This document shows positions 1 to 11,608 of a DNA stretch of 64,000 nucleotides, in pieces. The number at the start of each line of letters is the position of its first letter. The first letter of the stretch is position 1. The notes below the pieces were generated by a model that searched no databases, had not been told where the DNA came from, and saw only the letters and a program-made list of their open reading frames with translations. The DNA is taken from assembly GCA_038040285.1 (NCBI GenBank), contig JBBPIN010000010.1, positions 6,555 to 70,554 on the forward strand, read 5' to 3'. The stretch comes from Mayfieldus sp038040285 (GTDB lineage Bacteria > Actinomycetota > Thermoleophilia > Solirubrobacterales > 70-9). The translations under genes and the position numbers were made by a program.

Positions 1-1137
<1,137 letters not shown>

Positions 1138-1148
1138 GGTAGGCGCCG

Positions 1149-1733
1149 ATGACCGAGCAACCAGAGGGCCGCGCACCGGCCAGCGTTCCCGACGAGGAGC
1201 GCCGGTCGGAGGCCGAGCAGAACTCCGAGGCCGCTGCCCAGGAGGTCGAACGCGATCTCGAGGCGCTGGAGGAGACCAAGCGCGAGCGCGACGAATACCT
1301 CGAGCTGGCGCAGCGCACCAAGGCGGACTTCGAGAACTACCGCAGGCGCGTTGCGGGTGACACCGATGCCGCGAGACGTCGGGGCAAGGCGGAGCTGGCC
1401 GCCGAGCTGGTACCGGTGCTCGACAACCTCGAGCGGGCGCTGATTGCCGCCGACATCGACCCCGCTGCCGCCTTGGCGGGCGAGTTCTCAGCGGAGGGCG
1501 CCCTGGAGCAGGGCGTGGTGTTGACCTACCGCGACCTTCACGAGACACTGGGGCGCGCCGGGGTTGAGGCGTATGAGCCGTCGGGCGAGAAGTTCGACCC
1601 CGAATGGCACGAGGCGATCTCGACCCGCCCCGCGGAGGACGCCGATCCCGGCGTGGTGCTCGACGTGGTGCAGAAGGGATACCGGCTCGACGGGCAAGTG
1701 ATCAGGGCCGCCCGCGTGGTCGTGAGCGAGTAA
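1149..1733 (+). CDS. grpE: nucleotide exchange factor GrpE
   Basis: GrpE releases ADP from DnaK and so resets the chaperone cycle. The 194-residue product has the usual layout. A charged, poorly conserved N-terminus is followed by a long helix (about 30-75, with the typical RDEYLELAQRTKADFENYRRR pattern split across it), the LVPVLDNLERAL core at about 87-98, and a C-terminal beta domain with the family motif around FDPEWHEAI. The ATG lies 12 bases after the dnaK stop and follows a GAGGT ribosome-binding sequence. The stop codon TAA directly abuts the GTG of dnaJ, so the two are probably translationally coupled. Confidence 0.97.
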   Translation: MTEQPEGRAPASVPDEERRSEAEQNSEAAAQEVERDLEALEETKRERDEYLELAQRTKADFENYRRRVAGDTDAARRRGKAELAAELVPVLDNLERALIAADIDPAAALAGEFSAEGALEQGVVLTYRDLHETLGRAGVEAYEPSGEKFDPEWHEAISTRPAEDADPGVVLDVVQKGYRLDGQVIRAARVVVSE

Positions 1734-2840
1734 GTGGCCGAGGACTTCTACAAAGTGCTCGGGGTCTCACGGGACGCGTCCGCGGAGGAGATCAAGAAGG
1801 CCTATCGCAAGCTGGCGCGGGAGAACCATCCCGACCGCAACCCCGACGACCCGAAGGCCGAGGACCGCTTCAAGTCGATCCAGCAGGCCTACGACACGCT
1901 CTCGGACCCGGAGAAGCGCAAGCAGTACGACGCCGGCGGAATGTTCTCGGGCTTTGGCGGCGCGCGACCCGGCGGTCCCGCCGGCGGTGGCTTCACCTCC
2001 GACATCGGCGACATCTTCTCCACCATCTTCGGGCGCGGCAGGGCAGAGTCGCGCAGTGTGCGCGGCACCGATCTCGAGACCGAGGTGCGGCTGTCATTCG
2101 ACCAGGCGGTCAACGGGACCCAGATTTCGGTCTCGGTGCCGAAGCTCGATCGCTGTCCCACCTGCCACGGGTCGGGGGCCAAGCCGGGGAGCAATCCCAG
2201 CGTCTGCCCCCGCTGCGGTGGGCGCGGCATCGATGCCCAGAGCCAGGGGTTCTTTTCGATCAGCCAGCCCTGTCCGGAGTGCGGCGGAACCGGCGAGGTG
2301 ATCGACGATCCCTGCGGGACCTGCGGTGGTTCCGGCCTCACCCGCCAGAACAAGCGTTACAAGGTCAACATCCCCCCCGGCGTCCATGACGGCACCCGGA
2401 TCAGGCTGGCCGGGCGCGGTGAAGCCGGCCCGCGCGGCGGTCCGGCCGGCGACCTTTACGTCACCACCCGCGTCACGCCCTCACCGGTGTTCAAGCAACT
2501 CCCCGACGGCAATCTCGAAGTCGATGTTCCGATTACCGTCGCGGAGGCGATCCGGGGCGGCACGATCGAGGTGCCGACGCTCAACGGCACGAAGCGGATT
2601 CGGATCCCGGCCGGGACCGAGCATGGAACTGTGCAGAGGCTGCGCGGCGAGGGCCCGCCACGACCCGGCGGGCGCGGACGCGGCGACATCCGCTATCGGC
2701 TCGCGATCGACGTGCCGCGCGACCTCAACCGCGAGCAGCAGCAGGCCGTCGATGCATTGGAGGAGGCCTTCAACGGCCGCAACCCGCGTGAGGGGCTGAT
2801 CCGGGACGCGTCCGCGCCTTCGGGCAAGGTTGACCGGTGA
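1734..2840 (+). CDS. dnaJ: chaperone protein DnaJ
   Basis: Type I Hsp40 co-chaperone that delivers clients to DnaK and triggers its ATPase. The 368 residues show a J domain (about 1-68) with the essential HPD at 32-34, then a Gly/Phe-rich segment (about 75-100). Four CxxCxGxG zinc-binding repeats follow between about 137 and 205 (CPTCHGSG, CPRCGGRG, CPECGGTG, CGTCGGSG), then the C-terminal substrate-binding domains. The start is GTG, immediately after the grpE stop with no spacer. The gene is complete and of normal family length. Its position between grpE and hspR is the usual actinobacterial arrangement. Confidence 0.97.
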   Translation: MAEDFYKVLGVSRDASAEEIKKAYRKLARENHPDRNPDDPKAEDRFKSIQQAYDTLSDPEKRKQYDAGGMFSGFGGARPGGPAGGGFTSDIGDIFSTIFGRGRAESRSVRGTDLETEVRLSFDQAVNGTQISVSVPKLDRCPTCHGSGAKPGSNPSVCPRCGGRGIDAQSQGFFSISQPCPECGGTGEVIDDPCGTCGGSGLTRQNKRYKVNIPPGVHDGTRIRLAGRGEAGPRGGPAGDLYVTTRVTPSPVFKQLPDGNLEVDVPITVAEAIRGGTIEVPTLNGTKRIRIPAGTEHGTVQRLRGEGPPRPGGRGRGDIRYRLAIDVPRDLNREQQQAVDALEEAFNGRNPREGLIRDASAPSGKVDR

Positions 2841-2856
2841 GCCAGGGACGAGGCTG

Positions 2857-3351
2857 ATGGCGGCGAGAAAACAGAGCAAGCAGACCGGAAAGGGACGCAC
2901 CGGTCCCGCTGAGGGCCGGCTCGACGAGAGCCGCGGGGTGTTCATGATCTCCGTTGCCGCCGAGTTGGCCGAAATGCACCCTCAGACCCTGCGCATATAC
3001 GAGGCGCGCGGCTTGATCACCCCGCAGCGCTCGCCCAAGAACACGCGGCTGTACTCGCAACGCGACGTCGAGCAGCTTCGCCGCATCCAGCGAATGACCG
3101 GCGAGGAAGGGCTGAACCTGGCCGGGGTCGAGACGGTGCTCGAGCTCGAGAGAACCGTCGAGCGGATGCGCGCCGAGCTGGCGCGGATGCGGGAGCGCGC
3201 CGCCGAGATGGAGCGGCGATTCGAGCAGGAGGTCGAGCAGGTGCGCCGCTCGCTGAAGGCCGAGATCGTGCCCTACGGCGCCTACGACGTGATCCCGGCC
3301 GATGACGCACCGACGGTGAAGATTCCGGTCCAGCGGCCAGGCCGATCCTGA
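2857..3351 (+). CDS. hspR: MerR-family heat-shock repressor HspR
   Basis: HspR represses the dnaK operon and often clpB in actinobacteria, acting with DnaK as a co-repressor that senses free chaperone. The 164-residue protein has a basic leader (1-25), a MerR-type winged helix (about 28-100, including MHPQTLRIYEARGLI) and a heptad-patterned coiled coil (about 105-150). I chose the ATG because GGGACGAGG lies just upstream. The frame stays open to a TTG at 2830, inside dnaJ, which would add nine residues. As last gene of the dnaK operon it would regulate itself. I could not find its HAIR operator (CTTGAGT-N7-ACTCAAG) before clpB. Confidence 0.93.
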   Translation: MAARKQSKQTGKGRTGPAEGRLDESRGVFMISVAAELAEMHPQTLRIYEARGLITPQRSPKNTRLYSQRDVEQLRRIQRMTGEEGLNLAGVETVLELERTVERMRAELARMRERAAEMERRFEQEVEQVRRSLKAEIVPYGAYDVIPADDAPTVKIPVQRPGRS

Positions 3352-3381
3352 GCCCACTGGAACGCTAGCCTGCGAGCGCCG

Positions 3382-3723
3382 ATGAGCGAGGAGCGTGGCA
3401 TCGAGGTCGCAAGCCTGGTTCGTGAGTTCAAGAACGGGCCGCGCGCCGTCGATGGGATCGACCTCTTCGTCTCGCCAGGCGAGATCTACGGCTTCCTGGG
3501 GTCCAACGGGGCGGGCAAGTCGACCACGGTGCTGATGCTGACCACCTTGCTCCCGCCGACCAGCGGCGGTGCACGCGTCGCGGGTTACGACATCGTCAGC
3601 CAGGGCAGGCAGGTGCGGGCGGCGATCGGGGCGGCGCTACAGGAGGCGGCGCTTGACCCTCTGCTCACCGGCCGCGAGCACATGCGCCTGCAAACTGCCC
3701 TCCACGGCTTGCCGAAGGCCTAG
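3382..3723 (+). CDS. ABC-2 exporter ATPase, N-terminal part (gene broken by in-frame TAG)
   Basis: First 113 residues of a daunorubicin/multidrug-type ABC ATPase that would energise the two permeases downstream. It contains the Walker A motif GSNGAGKST at about residues 39-47 and the Q-loop region, and ends at TAG 3721-3723. Reading on in the same frame gives the rest of a normal ATPase without any shift, so one codon change interrupts the gene. A GAG to TAG change is the simplest guess. Without the signature motif and Walker B this fragment cannot hydrolyse ATP alone. The TAG is either a real nonsense mutation or a sequencing error. Function is confident at family level; the substrate is unknown. 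Confidence 0.8.
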   Translation: MSEERGIEVASLVREFKNGPRAVDGIDLFVSPGEIYGFLGSNGAGKSTTVLMLTTLLPPTSGGARVAGYDIVSQGRQVRAAIGAALQEAALDPLLTGREHMRLQTALHGLPKA

Positions 3724-3744
3724 CGCAACCGGCGCAGCGACGAT

Positions 3745-4521
3745 TTGCTCGAGCAGATGGGGCTCAGCGAGGCGGCGGATCGCAAGGTCATGGGCTACTC
3801 CGGCGGCATGCAGCGTCGCCTCGACGTTGCCCTTGCGCTGGTCCATCGTCCCCGCATCCTGTTCCTGGACGAGCCGACGACGGGCCTCGACATACAGAGC
3901 CGCGTGGCGCTCTGGGACGAGGTGGCGCGGCTCGCCTCCGAGGAAGGCGTAACCGTCTTTCTCACCACCCAGTACCTGGAGGAGGCGGACGCGCTCTCCC
4001 ACCGGGTGGCGATCATCGACCACGGCCGGATCGTCTCCGAGGGCACTCCGGCGGCCCTCAAAGCAGAGGTCGGGCGCCCGACCGTGGAGGCGATCCCGCA
4101 GGACCCCGCCGATCGCGACGCCGTGGCGCGAGTGTTGACGCGCTTTGGCGAGCCGGTGCGCGGTTCGCCAAGGGGGTCCGCCGCACTCCTGGCCGGAGGC
4201 GAGTCGGACCTCTCCGAAGTGGTGCGCGCGCTCGACGCGGAGGGAATCAAGATAGAGAGCCTGCAGCTGCACGCCGCCTCCCTGAACGACGTCTTCCTCG
4301 CCAAGACCGGCCGCTCGCTGGAGGGAGCGGGCGACCCGCAGGCCGAGGATGCTCTCAGTCCGATGGACCCGACAGCGGCGGGGACGCGAGCGAAGCGCTG
4401 CGCGCGCAGGTCGGGCAGCTGGCGCGCCGCTCGGTGCGGCGCACGCTGCGCCAGCCGGCGCAATTCGTTCCAGCGATCGTCCTTCCGCTGTTCATCCTCG
4501 CCGTCACCGCACCCGGACTGA
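3745..4521 (+). CDS. ABC-2 exporter ATPase, C-terminal part (same broken gene)
   Basis: Second part of the interrupted ATPase, in the same frame as 3382-3723. It carries the ABC signature YSGGMQRRL, Walker B with the catalytic Glu and D-loop (ILFLDEPTTGLD), a switch His-like region, and the C-terminal extension common in drug-exporter ATPases. The listed start is the first in-frame ATG after the TAG; the true polypeptide, if the stop is an error, runs from 3382. The last 45 or so codons (after about 4365) are Arg/Cys/Ser-rich and look out of frame. The neighbouring frame there reads like the permease N-terminus, suggesting a missing base near 4366-4380. Confidence 0.78.
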   Translation: MLEQMGLSEAADRKVMGYSGGMQRRLDVALALVHRPRILFLDEPTTGLDIQSRVALWDEVARLASEEGVTVFLTTQYLEEADALSHRVAIIDHGRIVSEGTPAALKAEVGRPTVEAIPQDPADRDAVARVLTRFGEPVRGSPRGSAALLAGGESDLSEVVRALDAEGIKIESLQLHAASLNDVFLAKTGRSLEGAGDPQAEDALSPMDPTAAGTRAKRCARRSGSWRAARCGARCASRRNSFQRSSFRCSSSPSPHPD

Positions 4522-5165
4522 AGGCGGCAACGCTGCTGCCGGGCTTCCCGACCGACTCCTACATCACCTACACGCTTGCAGTCCCGTTCATTCAGGGGGC
4601 ACTGTTCGCGATCACGAACACCAGCACCGATCTTTCGATCGACATGCGGTCCGGGTTCTTCAACCGCCTTGCGCTAACTCCCATGCGCAGTTCCTCCCTG
4701 ATCATCGGGTTTCTCGCCGGAGCGGTGGTGCTCGGGTTGATCCAGGCCCCAATATTCCTTGCCGTTGGGCTCGCGGCAGGAGCCCACTTCGAGGCCGGAG
4801 TAGGAGGGGTCCCGGTGCTGCTTGCCCTCTGGCTGTTGATCACGCTGGGCTTCGGCGCCCTGGGTCTGATCATCGGGCTGCGCGCCCGCGGTGGACAGTT
4901 GGTGTTCGCTCTCTATCCGGTTCTCGTAGCGTTCGTGTTCCTCTCCTCGATCCTGCTTCCCCGCAACCTGATCGCTATCGACTGGTATCGCCAGGTGGCC
5001 ACCTACAACCCGGTGTCCTATCTGGTCGAGGGGATCCGGTCGCTGTTGATGACGGGCTGGGACGCCGAAGCGCTCGCGCTCGGATTCGGCTGCGCCGCTG
5101 CGATCGCGGTGATCAGCATCGCGGCGGCGAGCGCAGCCCTGCGCACCTGCTTGGTGAGGACATGA
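4434..5165 (+). CDS. ABC-2 type transporter permease
   Basis: Integral membrane subunit of the exporter, 243 residues from the only usable in-frame start (GTG). About six hydrophobic segments are visible, beginning with AIVLPLFILAV near residue 14 and ending with an Ala/Ile-rich helix. The ABC-2 permease hallmark NPVSYLVEGIR lies at about 190-200. Protein-like sequence continues upstream in this frame to about 4365 (GGDASEALRAQVGQLARRS) but has no start codon, so the N-terminus is probably mis-framed by a lost base. The end overlaps the next permease by four bases (ATGA), consistent with one transporter operon. Confidence 0.82.
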   Translation: MRRTLRQPAQFVPAIVLPLFILAVTAPGLKAATLLPGFPTDSYITYTLAVPFIQGALFAITNTSTDLSIDMRSGFFNRLALTPMRSSSLIIGFLAGAVVLGLIQAPIFLAVGLAAGAHFEAGVGGVPVLLALWLLITLGFGALGLIIGLRARGGQLVFALYPVLVAFVFLSSILLPRNLIAIDWYRQVATYNPVSYLVEGIRSLLMTGWDAEALALGFGCAAAIAVISIAAASAALRTCLVRT

Positions 5166-5938
5166 GCGTGACCAGCTTTCGCAACGTGGCGATGGCAGTC
5201 GCCTGGCGGGGGTTCCGACAGTCCGTTGGATCCCCCGCGTTCTTTGTTTCGATGCTGATGTTCCCGCTGTTCCTGTTCGGCGCCTTGATCGGCGGTCTGT
5301 CTCAAGTCCGCGACATTCCCCGCTTTGACTTCGCGGGCGACTACGCGTCCTTCCAGTTCGTCTTCGTGCTGCTGCAGTCGGCGGCCGCTGGGGGCGCGCT
5401 CACCGGGATCGCCATCGCGATCGATTTCCAGACCGGGTTCGCGCGTCGCTTGTTGCTCGCCTCTCCCAATCGCGGGGGCATAGTGGCCGGGGCCGTGCTC
5501 GTCGCGATTCAGCAGGCGGTCGCGATCTGGGTCGTGTTGGTCGCCGTCGGCCTGATCGGCGGGATGCGGGTCGGCGGGAGCGGAGTCGACATGTTCGGAC
5601 TCTTCGGTCTCGCGTTACTCGTCAACGTTGCCGCAACTCTGTGGGCCGCTGGGATAGCGATGCGGATTCGCTCCCTGCAGGCGAGCCCGGTGATGCAGAT
5701 GCCGGTCTTGATGGTGTTCTTCCTGGCGCCCGTCTTCGTGCCCATCGGCCTGCTCACGGGGTGGATTCACGCGGTCGCGCAGATCAACCCGGTGACCGCG
5801 TTGCTGAACGCGGGGCGCGGCTTGATCTCCGGCCAGCCGGAGGTGGTCGCCCTTGCCTTCGGCATCGCGGTGGCGCTGGTCGTGCTGATGGCGCTCTGGG
5901 CCCGCGGTGGCCTGCGAAGCGCCGAGACGGCCAGCTGA
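5162..5938 (+). CDS. ABC-2 type transporter permease
   Basis: Second permease of the exporter, 258 residues, probably forming a heterodimer with the preceding one. Six predicted membrane helices are spaced through the protein, with the family motif INPVTALLNAGRGL at about 206-219 near the C-terminus. The ATG sits in the ATGA overlap with the upstream stop; the frame is open far upstream but that extension is the shadow of the first permease. Together with the interrupted ATPase, this is a three-gene drug/lipid exporter operon. If the TAG at 3721 is real, the permeases would need another ATPase. Confidence 0.9.
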   Translation: MSVTSFRNVAMAVAWRGFRQSVGSPAFFVSMLMFPLFLFGALIGGLSQVRDIPRFDFAGDYASFQFVFVLLQSAAAGGALTGIAIAIDFQTGFARRLLLASPNRGGIVAGAVLVAIQQAVAIWVVLVAVGLIGGMRVGGSGVDMFGLFGLALLVNVAATLWAAGIAMRIRSLQASPVMQMPVLMVFFLAPVFVPIGLLTGWIHAVAQINPVTALLNAGRGLISGQPEVVALAFGIAVALVVLMALWARGGLRSAETAS

Positions 5939-6034
5939 CCGCCCGAATACAGGTTCCCGAGCATCGTGAAATCCTTTAGCCTTAGGCACTTAGATTTCTT
6001 TACAAAGCATGTGTGATCCGGTAGCCTTTACCAG

Positions 6035-8635
<2,601 letters not shown>

Positions 8636-8668
8636 CCCTCGACCAGAGAGTGATGGTTAGGCGAGAGG

Positions 8669-8690
8669 TAGCCACGCGTCGCGTGGGTGC
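8669..8690 (+). terminator. hairpin after clpB, possible terminator
   Basis: CCACGC (8672-8677) pairs with GCGTGG (8681-8686) around a three-base loop, and flanking GGTA/TGCC extend the stem with one mismatch. There is no T-tract, so this is at best a weak or factor-assisted terminator for clpB. The rest of the 282-base gap 8636-8917 shows no ORF or RNA family I recognise. Confidence 0.3.
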
Positions 8691-8917
8691 CCCCGGAGAC
8701 AATGCGAGGTCAAGATGGCCGACCGATCCGCCCGCCAGGATCAGCGCATAACAACCCCGTTACCACTTCGTTTCCAAGACGAGGTTAGATTGCGCAGGAA
8801 CGGGCGTCGGAAAGCCGAAAGGTTCGGGCTAAAGGTCGAAGGCGCCAGGCACGACAAGTTAAGTGGAGATGCAGGCGTTCTTGAGTCCTGACCGGGCAAT
8901 GCACATCGTTTGAACAA

Positions 8918-9901
8918 ATGACGGAGTTAGTGGCGCGACTACAAAGCGGAGCCGCCGGCATGAGAATGCAGGGCGTGTTCGAACGCACGACGTGGCCGCT
9001 GCGCAAACTCGTCTGGCTGATCGAGGAGAAGGTCCTCTGGCCGCTGGCGGACGCGTTTCGCAACTGGACCGGCCGTTCGTTCGCCCACACGCAGGTGGAA
9101 CCCGCCCCAGAGCCGCTCGACGAAGTCGGCCCGCAGCCGCTCGAGGCGGCCACCGCACAATCGCTCGAGGGCGCCGCGGGGACGGTCGACCGCCGCATCT
9201 TCCCGCGCATGCGGGATCGTTTCCGGAATCGTCTCGGCACCTCCGGCCGCGACGTCTTTGTCGTCCTTGGGACGGTCGCGGTGGCGCTCGGCGTCGGGAT
9301 TGGCGTCGTGGCGATCACGGGTCCGCACGGCAGCGCACCGGCCACTGACTCCGCGCCGACTTCGGCCGCAAGCGCGCCGGCGACCACACCTACAAACGCC
9401 GCTACCGCAGCGCAGACCGCGGCCGCCCAGACCCCGAGCCTTCAGGGGGTCTCGCCGAACTTCAAGTCCTCCTCCAAGGCCGCCGGGTCAAACACCGGTG
9501 CAGCGACGAAGACGCAAGCCGCGCCGGTTCAGGGGACAAACGCCAAGCCCTCCTCGATACCGCCCGGTGTGGCCGATGACGCCGCCGCGCTTCACACCGC
9601 CCAGGACTTCGCCAGCGCCTTCGTCCTCTATGAGGTCGGCAAGTCGAACGCGAAGGTCAAGCAGGCCTTCGCGCGCACCGCGACGCCGGCGCTGGCCAGA
9701 GCGCTGGGCGATCGGCCGCCGCGCCTGCCCGACTCGGTCAAGGTGCCAACCGCGAAAGTCCAGAACGTCGTCCTTGGCGCGATGAAGGGCCGCAACATCG
9801 AAGCCAGCGTTTCGCTGCTGAGGCTCGGCGAACTCAGCGAGCTTCGCCTCACGCTCACCCGCCGCCACGGGAACTGGGCCGTCAGCGAGGTGCGCGGGTG
9901 A
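8918..9901 (+). CDS. single-pass membrane protein with Ala/Thr-rich extracytoplasmic linker, unknown function
   Basis: I do not recognise this 327-residue protein. A cytoplasmic N-terminal portion of about 105 residues, rich in Trp/Arg near the start, precedes one clear membrane helix (VFVVLGTVAVALGVGIGVVAI, about 110-130). A low-complexity Ala/Thr/Pro/Ser/Gln linker (about 132-215) and a C-terminal folded region (about 220-327) of NTF2-like length follow, presumably outside the membrane. The ATG at 8918 has poor ribosome-site support; ATGs at 8960 and 8966 are alternatives. Its stop overlaps the next gene by four bases (GTGA), so it is likely coupled to the secreted transglycosylase and may anchor or control it. 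That partnership is inference from context. Confidence 0.75.
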   Translation: MTELVARLQSGAAGMRMQGVFERTTWPLRKLVWLIEEKVLWPLADAFRNWTGRSFAHTQVEPAPEPLDEVGPQPLEAATAQSLEGAAGTVDRRIFPRMRDRFRNRLGTSGRDVFVVLGTVAVALGVGIGVVAITGPHGSAPATDSAPTSAASAPATTPTNAATAAQTAAAQTPSLQGVSPNFKSSSKAAGSNTGAATKTQAAPVQGTNAKPSSIPPGVADDAAALHTAQDFASAFVLYEVGKSNAKVKQAFARTATPALARALGDRPPRLPDSVKVPTAKVQNVVLGAMKGRNIEASVSLLRLGELSELRLTLTRRHGNWAVSEVRG

Positions 9902-11580
9902 GGCGCCTTCGGATCGCCCTGGCCACTGGGGCGATCGCAGTGACGATGGCCCAGGTCGCCTCGGCCGCGGACCCCGCGACCACAACCACGACGACTGCGG
10001 AAACGCCGACGCCGCCCGCCGGCACCCCGCCGCCGCCGCCGACCGGGGTCACGGTCACTCCGACGCCCGTCCCGCCGGCCCCCACCACGCCCAGCCCGCC
10101 GAAGCCCGGCGGCCAGGGTGGCAAACCGGGGTCTTCCGGTAGCGGCGGGAACCACCAGGGCGGGTCGAAGCAGAGCGGCCACAAGGGCGACGGGAAGGGC
10201 AACGCAAACGGCAAGCAGGGCGCCACGAACGACACCACCGGAGGGGCCGCCGTGCCTCCCAGCGGGTCTGCCTTCGGCAGCCTCGCGCTGTCGGGGTTGG
10301 CGCCCACGTCGTGCACCACGGGAGCAAGCGCTCCCCTCTACCTGCTGCCGATCTACCAACAGGCCTCGGACGCCTATGGGCTCGGCCCCCAGGGGCCCGG
10401 CGTGCTTGCAGCGATCAACGGGATCGAGAGCGGCTTCGGCGCCAATCTGGGCCCATCTTCCGCCGGAGCGGTGGGCTGGATGCAGTTCATGCCGTCCACC
10501 TGGGCGACCTATGGGGTCGACGCCAACGGCGACGGCAAGGCCGACCCCAACGACCCTCAGGACGCGATCTTCTCAGCGGCGCGCTACCTCCAGGCCGCTG
10601 GCATGCCCGTCGACACCCCGGGCGCGATCTTCGCCTATAACCACGCCGATTGGTACGTCGCGGAGGTGCTCGCCAACGCGGGTTGTTACGGCGGCTCGGT
10701 CGGCACCTTCGGGCTGACGTCCGGGATCCAGCAGATGACCTGTAAGCCGGCGCCCAACGTGAAGGTGCCGCTGTACTACATGCAGGCCTTCGAGGACGCG
10801 GCCGGCCGCTTCGATCTCGGCGAGCGCGGCGTCTGGGCACTCGCCGCCGTCGCTCGCCTGGAGTCCGACTTCGGCCACAGCATGACCCCCGAGCAGATCC
10901 TGCGATCGGGCCCGCTGGGCCTCGACCGCGACGAGTGGAACCGCTTCGAGATCGACGGCGATGGCGACGGTCGAATCGAGCACGTCAGCGTCGGTGACTC
11001 GGCGGCCACGCTTGCGCGCGAGATCTGGTCGCGTGGCAGCCTCCAGGCCGGCCTGTTCCTGCACAACCAGGCGGAGTGGTACGTGCAGCAGGTCCTCGAC
11101 CAGGCCGATCAAATTGCCGGCCACTGCAGCACGCAGACCGCCGACTGGAGCGTCGCCCTGCCTGCCGCGACCTCGGCGCCGATCAACTGGACGAACCTGA
11201 CCCTCTCCAACGGGCTGGAGCTCCGCGACATCCAGGCCGGCGCCGTCGACCCCCGCATCATGGGCCTGCTCGGGATGATCACCCAGAGCCACAAGGTGAC
11301 CATCACGGCGCTGCGCTCCGACCACTCCGAGTTCACCAGCGAAGGAAATGTCTCCAACCACTTCTTCGGGCGGGCGATGGACATCGGCGCGGTCGACGGG
11401 GTCTCCTGCACCGACACGGCGCCGAATGCTCCCTGCGGCGAGCTCGGTCGCACGCTGGCCCAGCTCACCGGTCCGATGTACCCAACCGAGCTGATCTACT
11501 GCTTCGACCTCGACGGTCCGGGCCCCGCGTTCGCGCGCTCTGACCACTGCGACCACGTCCACGTCGGCTTCGACGGATAG
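9898..11580 (+). CDS. secreted lytic transglycosylase-like protein with C-terminal M15-type peptidase-like domain
   Basis: Predicted cell-wall enzyme of 560 residues. An N-terminal signal peptide (about 1-23, ending near ASAAD) leads into a long Pro/Thr and Gly/Lys linker (about 25-125). An SLT-type lysozyme fold follows (about 145-265), with the likely catalytic Glu at 177 in GIESGFG and GAVGWMQFMPSTW after it. Two calcium-loop-like stretches occur, DANGDGKADPND (about 204-215) and DGDGDG (about 355). The C-terminal part (about 430-560) has HFFGRAMD (His488, Asp495) and DHVHVGF (His553, His555), the metal-ligand spacing of M15 D,D-peptidases. One polypeptide could thus cut both glycan and peptide bonds. 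GTG start; four-base overlap with the upstream membrane protein. Confidence 0.85.
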   Translation: MRRLRIALATGAIAVTMAQVASAADPATTTTTTAETPTPPAGTPPPPPTGVTVTPTPVPPAPTTPSPPKPGGQGGKPGSSGSGGNHQGGSKQSGHKGDGKGNANGKQGATNDTTGGAAVPPSGSAFGSLALSGLAPTSCTTGASAPLYLLPIYQQASDAYGLGPQGPGVLAAINGIESGFGANLGPSSAGAVGWMQFMPSTWATYGVDANGDGKADPNDPQDAIFSAARYLQAAGMPVDTPGAIFAYNHADWYVAEVLANAGCYGGSVGTFGLTSGIQQMTCKPAPNVKVPLYYMQAFEDAAGRFDLGERGVWALAAVARLESDFGHSMTPEQILRSGPLGLDRDEWNRFEIDGDGDGRIEHVSVGDSAATLAREIWSRGSLQAGLFLHNQAEWYVQQVLDQADQIAGHCSTQTADWSVALPAATSAPINWTNLTLSNGLELRDIQAGAVDPRIMGLLGMITQSHKVTITALRSDHSEFTSEGNVSNHFFGRAMDIGAVDGVSCTDTAPNAPCGELGRTLAQLTGPMYPTELIYCFDLDGPGPAFARSDHCDHVHVGFDG

Positions 11581-11608
11581 ACCGGCGCGCGGACTCTGAT
11601 CGCGGCGG

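Noticed and set aside
2830..2856. TTG start for HspR inside the end of dnaJ
   Set aside because: The ATG at 2857 has a clear GGGACGAGG ribosome site and gives a normal-length protein.
4349..5161. Long N-terminal extension of the second ABC permease frame
   Set aside because: The translation before ATG 5162 is Arg/Pro-rich and overlaps the first permease in another frame; the ATGA overlap gives a normal start.
8879..8885. CTTGAGT, half of an HspR HAIR operator
   Set aside because: No matching ACTCAAG seven bases later, and it lies before the envelope gene rather than a heat-shock gene.
8636..8917. Possible c-di-AMP (ydaO) riboswitch before the cell-wall gene pair
   Set aside because: Such switches often precede wall enzymes in actinobacteria, but none of the conserved GGG/CCGGGTG landmarks is present.
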